From an uncultured Bacteroidia bacterium (GTDB lineage: Bacteria > Bacteroidota > Bacteroidia > Bacteroidales > Prolixibacteraceae), in assembly GCA_903897145.1 (NCBI GenBank), contig CAIUAN010000034.1, positions 1 to 64,000 of the forward strand: a DNA stretch of 64,000 nt. The letters run 5' to 3'. Position numbers and translations under genes: made by a program. Shown here piece after piece: positions 61,743-64,000 of this stretch (within the stretch, counting starts at the first letter, position 1; every line of letters starts with the position of its first letter). The notes beneath the pieces were generated by a model. That model searched no databases. It was not told the DNA's origin and was given only the letters and a program-made list of their open reading frames with translations.

Positions 61743-63059
61743 TCATTTGCCTATAGAAGCAAACAGGTTATAATCGGGCCAATTCTTTACTTTGAGCAAG
61801 ATATGTGACATCACTTTGTCCATCTCTTTAGCTAAATGCGGTCCTTTATAATTGCTAGTATTCGATAGAATAACCCATGAAACACCATTTGGCAAGCGTT
61901 TTACAAGAGCTGACGCACCAGCTAAGGTGCCAGTTCTCCACCATTCTCCATTTGCTTTAGTACCTCTCCATCCCAATGGATTTAGACCTTTCGGGTCAAC
62001 TTTAGTCATCTGATTAATACTCTCAGCACTTAGGATATCTTTTACTGCTGGTTCATTATCAATCACCACAATTAATTTCATTAAATCAACAGACGAAGCG
62101 AGCCATCCGCCAGCTGATCCTAGCAAATGAATGTCATTACCACCATAGATCTTTGGAACAATTCGTCCACTTCCATCAAAGGCTTCGGTAGGTTTGCCAT
62201 CTTCAGGCTGATAGTAGCTCACTTCATTCGGAAAGGCATCTTCGATAAAGCTCTTTCCCAGCCTCATATCATGAATTCCTGCAGGCTTTAATACGGTCAC
62301 CTTGACATAGGATTCATAGTCCATACCGGAAACTTGGGCGACTACCTTTCCAAGGATTAAATAGCCCAGATTAGAATATACGCTATTGGAGCCAGGTTCA
62401 AAATGGACCTTGTGTGTTGTGACAAATTTAATGTATGAATCGATACCCACTGGCAATGGATCGCCAACCCCCTTAGAAACTGTTTTAGGTAAAAAAGCTA
62501 AATCACCATAATGTTGGGTCCAGCCACCCGAATGGTTTAAGAGGTTGCGAACGGTGATTTTTTCTAATCGCTTATCTTTTATATGCAAAAAAGCTTCATC
62601 ATTTAGAATCCCATTTTTACCAAAAACTTTTGATTCAAGGGTTATTTTACCACTCTCAACAAGTTTCATCACTGCCACAGCGGTAATTAATTTGGAGACG
62701 CTTGCTAATCGAAATAGGTTTGTTGGAGCGACCGATTGTTTTGTTTGTAAATTGGAGAATCCATAACCTTTTGCAAAAACCAACTTCTCATCCTTGACAA
62801 TAGCCACTGAAATACCTTTAAGACCATTCTGGCTTCTAAACCTCTCTAAGGCGGCATCTATGAGCACCGTGTTCTTGTCTTCAATAGCTTTATTGACGAC
62901 TAGACTATAGAGCGATTCACCGGTAGGTGATAAAACGATATTTCGACTAGAATATGACAACTGACTGAACGGACTAAGCAGAAAGATCAGAAGCCAAACA
63001 AAACATATTCTTCTCGAAAAACTAGACATATACCGGTTAAAACTTTTATTAAAATCCAT
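61743..63059 (-). CDS. Serine hydrolase, class C beta-lactamase-like
   Basis: A 438-residue exported protein with a signal peptide (ICFVWLLIFLLSPFSQLSYS). The serine hydrolase motifs are RLASVSKLITAVAVMKLVE (SxxK), VYSNLGYLILGKV (YxN) and EWWRTGTLAGASALV near the end (the KTG-like triad). These enzymes are peptidases or esterases of the PBP/EstB group more often than true beta-lactamases. It starts 3 bp after pyrD and is probably co-transcribed, without an obvious functional link. Confidence 0.87.
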   Translation of the reverse strand: MDFNKSFNRYMSSFSRRICFVWLLIFLLSPFSQLSYSSRNIVLSPTGESLYSLVVNKAIEDKNTVLIDAALERFRSQNGLKGISVAIVKDEKLVFAKGYGFSNLQTKQSVAPTNLFRLASVSKLITAVAVMKLVESGKITLESKVFGKNGILNDEAFLHIKDKRLEKITVRNLLNHSGGWTQHYGDLAFLPKTVSKGVGDPLPVGIDSYIKFVTTHKVHFEPGSNSVYSNLGYLILGKVVAQVSGMDYESYVKVTVLKPAGIHDMRLGKSFIEDAFPNEVSYYQPEDGKPTEAFDGSGRIVPKIYGGNDIHLLGSAGGWLASSVDLMKLIVVIDNEPAVKDILSAESINQMTKVDPKGLNPLGWRGTKANGEWWRTGTLAGASALVKRLPNGVSWVILSNTSNYKGPHLAKEMDKVMSHILLKVKNWPDYNLFASIGK

Positions 63060-63062
63060 AAA

Positions 63063-63974
63063 TTACACTTGCAATCCGCCTATAATATCGTTTATAGAAC
63101 TAAATTTATGACGATTTAAGTAATCATCTATTCCGTCAATAATTTTTAAGGTTATCATCGGATCCAGATAATTTGCTGTTCCAACTTGAATCGCAGATGC
63201 ACCAGCTAGAAAAAATTCTATTGCATCTGTTGCATTCATAATACCACCCATCCCAATGATTGGAACTTTAACTGATTTGGCGACTTCCCACACCTGACGA
63301 AGTGCGATAGGCTTCACGGCCGGTCCTGAAAGTCCACCGGTGATGGTTGAGAGAATAGGTTTGCGACGCTCGGCATCTATAGCCATCGCCATTAAAGTAT
63401 TGATTAAGGATAAGCTATCTGCACCAGAAGCTTCAGCAGAACGCGCTAATTCGCCAATATCAGTCACATTTGGCGATAGCTTAACAACCATCGTTTTGTG
63501 ATAAACCTTGCGAACAGCACTGACCACCGCCTCAATTGAAGCGCAGGAAGTTCCAAAGGCCATTCCGCCCTCTTTTACATTTGGACAAGAAATATTCAAT
63601 TCGATACCTGGTATGTGATCTAGTTCATTAATAATCTCAGCACAAGCAATGTATTCTTCAATTGTAGAACCAGAAACATTTACGAGTATGTTGGTATCGT
63701 ATTTTAAAAGATTAGGGTAGATGTCGGTAGCGAAATATTTTGCCCCTTTATTTTGCAGTCCAACCGAATTTAGCATCCCGGATGCTGTTTCGGCCATCCT
63801 CGGATAATCGTTTCCTTGTCGAGGGTGAATGGTTGTCCCTTTCACAACAATACCGCCTAGAAGACTTACATCCATAAAATCATCGTACTCGAGGCCATAG
63901 CCGAAAGTGCCCGATGCCGTTAAGACTGGGTTCTTGAGTTTTAAGTTGTGTATACTGACTGTTAGATCTCCCAT
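63063..63974 (-). CDS. pyrD: Dihydroorotate dehydrogenase, class 1B
   Basis: A 303-residue flavoenzyme starting [24 protein letters not shown], with [11 protein letters not shown], the catalytic cysteine in [15 protein letters not shown], and [27 protein letters not shown] in the FMN site. The Cys (not Ser) and the length mark a class 1 enzyme, and the sequence fits the NAD-linked 1B type that needs PyrK; pyrK is not in the window. It oxidises dihydroorotate in pyrimidine synthesis. Confidence 0.94.
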   Translation of the reverse strand: MGDLTVSIHNLKLKNPVLTASGTFGYGLEYDDFMDVSLLGGIVVKGTTIHPRQGNDYPRMAETASGMLNSVGLQNKGAKYFATDIYPNLLKYDTNILVNVSGSTIEEYIACAEIINELDHIPGIELNISCPNVKEGGMAFGTSCASIEAVVSAVRKVYHKTMVVKLSPNVTDIGELARSAEASGADSLSLINTLMAMAIDAERRKPILSTITGGLSGPAVKPIALRQVWEVAKSVKVPIIGMGGIMNATDAIEFFLAGASAIQVGTANYLDPMITLKIIDGIDDYLNRHKFSSINDIIGGLQV

Positions 63975-64000
63975 TTCAATATATTTATATTAAACACTGG

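Noticed and set aside
1-64000. CRISPR array, insertion sequence, prophage or toxin-antitoxin pair
   Set aside because: No regularly spaced repeats, transposase, integrase, phage structural or toxin-like genes were recognised anywhere in the window.

Overview
The window is a chromosomal stretch from an AT-rich member of the Bacteroidota, most like the Sphingobacteriales. The evidence is lineage-restricted families (DUF5606, DUF2490, DUF5777, DUF5074/YncE-type propellers, PKD-like surface lipoproteins, a long NusB), promoters of the Bacteroidota form TTG-N18/19-TAnnTTTG, weak Shine-Dalgarno use, TonB-dependent receptors with surface lipoproteins, and a Sphingobacteria-like GyrA. Coding density is high. 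I see no prophage, insertion sequence or CRISPR array.

Layout. 1-5.6 kb (minus): leucine/branched-chain catabolism operon made of a fused 2-oxoacid dehydrogenase E1, methylcrotonyl-CoA carboxylase beta, a methylglutaconyl-CoA hydratase-like enzyme and the start of the biotin carboxylase. 5.7-6.5 kb: ribH and a YwbE-like protein. 6.8-11.4 kb: a vitamin B12 uptake operon (PKD-like lipoprotein, BtuB-like receptor, BtuG-like propeller lipoprotein) behind a clear cobalamin riboswitch and a good promoter. 11.4-26.2 kb: housekeeping genes (pepD, fabG, coaE, yajC, nusB, rhomboid protease, threonine aldolase, photolyase, an exonuclease/GIY-YIG fusion, an HD hydrolase). 26.4 kb: tRNA-Arg(CCG), followed by a lipoprotein gene with an in-frame TGA in its signal peptide. 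27.7-32.9 kb: a three-gene RND efflux operon. 33.9-37.2 kb: an envelope/cytochrome operon (three-haem-site protein, one-haem lipoprotein, DUF5777 barrel, YceI, OB-fold protein) in which two genes are visibly broken. 37.4-38.9 kb: a pabB/pabC-like pair. 39.5-45.6 kb: DUF502, Zn-metallopeptidase, a GH109-type glycosidase, a second TonB-dependent receptor and DUF5606. 45.7-54 kb: purC, phoH, mazG, clpC, gyrA. 54.1-64 kb: TPR protein, msrB, mgsA, glucosaminidase, flavodoxin, a second fused E1 with its E2, a serine hydrolase and pyrD.

How the genes fit together. The E1 at 3.2-5.6 kb supplies branched acyl-CoAs to the carboxylase and hydratase encoded next to it. A second, clearly different fused E1 (58.2-60.3 kb) sits beside an E2. 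The B12 operon is a self-contained outer-membrane capture and import unit switched by cobalamin. The cytochrome/YceI operon looks like a unit in early decay, with one nonsense codon and one frameshift among otherwise intact genes.

No wholly new system is evident. The items most worth checking are the three interrupted genes, the terminator-like repeat with a duplicated 3' arm at 56.6 kb, the B12 operon's surface lipoproteins, the two paralogous fused E1 enzymes, and the Phe at the quinolone-resistance position of GyrA.
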